Of a DNA stretch of 5,747 bases, positions 5,698-5,747 are shown piece after piece. The number at the start of each line of letters is the position of its first letter. The first letter of the stretch is position 1. Below the pieces are notes generated by a model, which worked only from the letters and a program-made list of their open reading frames with translations, was not told where the DNA came from and ran no database searches. The stretch lies in the NCBI GenBank assembly GCA_945952425.1, contig CAMFIX010000222.1, positions 1-5,747 on the forward strand, read 5' to 3'. This DNA comes from an uncultured Pseudorhodobacter sp. GTDB lineage: Bacteria > Pseudomonadota > Alphaproteobacteria > Rhodobacterales > Rhodobacteraceae. Position numbers and translations under genes: made by a program.

Positions 5698-5705
5698 CTC
5701 ATGGT

Positions 5706-5747
5706 ATGACGAATCTCGCCCCGCTTGCCCAAAGCCTTGGCCAGGCG
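5706..5747 (+). CDS. 5' end of an unidentified gene, cut by the window edge
   Basis: Fourteen codons are visible, reading MTNLAPLAQSLGQA, and the frame is open to the last base. The strong AAGGAG upstream and the lack of any stop support a real gene. The peptide is too short to assign a family. It is transcribed away from the dioxygenase gene, so the two may share the regulatory region between them. Confidence 0.6.
   Translation, partial: MTNLAPLAQSLGQA

Larger units (their letters stand above)
5581..5705. promoter_or_regulatory. Divergent intergenic region at the right edge
   Basis: This 125-bp gap separates the dioxygenase gene from the gene that starts at 5706. On the minus strand TTGACA (5648-5643) is a perfect -35 hexamer, but the sequence at the right distance (CCTTGG, 5625-5620) is not a -10. 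An A-rich patch (5591-5595) lies too close to the ribosome binding site to be a -10. Promoters for both genes probably lie here but cannot be placed with confidence. Confidence 0.35.

Noticed and set aside
5032..5709. A 225-codon plus-strand frame opposite the dioxygenase gene and its upstream region
   Set aside because: It is antisense to the recognised dioxygenase, has no motif, and ends within the start region of the right-edge gene.
1..5747. Defence system, mobile element, CRISPR array or new multi-gene system
   Set aside because: No repeats with spacers, transposase or integrase motifs, terminal inverted repeats or unusual gene clusters were seen. The genes are separate, mostly divergent or convergent, and belong to known families.

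Overview
The window is G+C-rich throughout, with strong GC bias at third codon positions, which is why long antisense reading frames appear opposite the real genes. Codon use, protein sequences and the GTAGGGCGGG-type intergenic palindrome suggest an alphaproteobacterium, most likely of the Rhodobacteraceae (Rhodobacter/Paracoccus-like). This is judged by eye without any search. The region reads as ordinary chromosome: no transposase, integrase, phage gene, CRISPR array, tRNA or rRNA was seen.

Layout from left to right. (1) Positions 35-349, minus strand: a 104-residue two-helix membrane protein of the 'low affinity iron permease' family, ending in a strong hairpin at the window edge. (2) Positions 350-552: a 203-bp spacer with a possible promoter and a hairpin. 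(3) Positions 553-2790, minus strand: a complete RNase R (rnr) with all domains and all four catalytic aspartates. (4) A 75-bp divergent spacer containing a 12-bp perfect palindrome. (5) Positions 2866-4179, plus strand: a class III PLP-dependent aminotransferase of unknown substrate. (6) A 108-bp spacer with a weak terminator candidate. (7) Positions 4288-4746, plus strand: a small exported tetratricopeptide-repeat protein with a C-terminal CxxC. (8) A 27-bp convergent spacer with a GC-rich hairpin. (9) Positions 4774-5580, minus strand: an exported intradiol ring-cleavage dioxygenase-like protein with a twin-arginine-type leader and intact iron ligands. (10) Positions 5706-5747, plus strand: the first 14 codons of a gene that runs off the window.

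The genes do not form an obvious pathway or operon. Most neighbours are divergent or convergent, and the only same-strand adjacent pairs (rnr to the small membrane protein, aminotransferase to the TPR gene) are separated by 203 and 108 bp with terminator-like hairpins between them. RNase R does RNA turnover in the cytoplasm. The aminotransferase is a cytoplasmic metabolic enzyme, the TPR protein and the dioxygenase are predicted to be exported, and the small permease-like protein sits in the inner membrane. I found no evidence of a new multi-gene system. The points most worth a second look are the exported orphan dioxygenase, the conserved-looking CxxC in the TPR protein, and several palindromes that overlap stop codons or ribosome binding sites.
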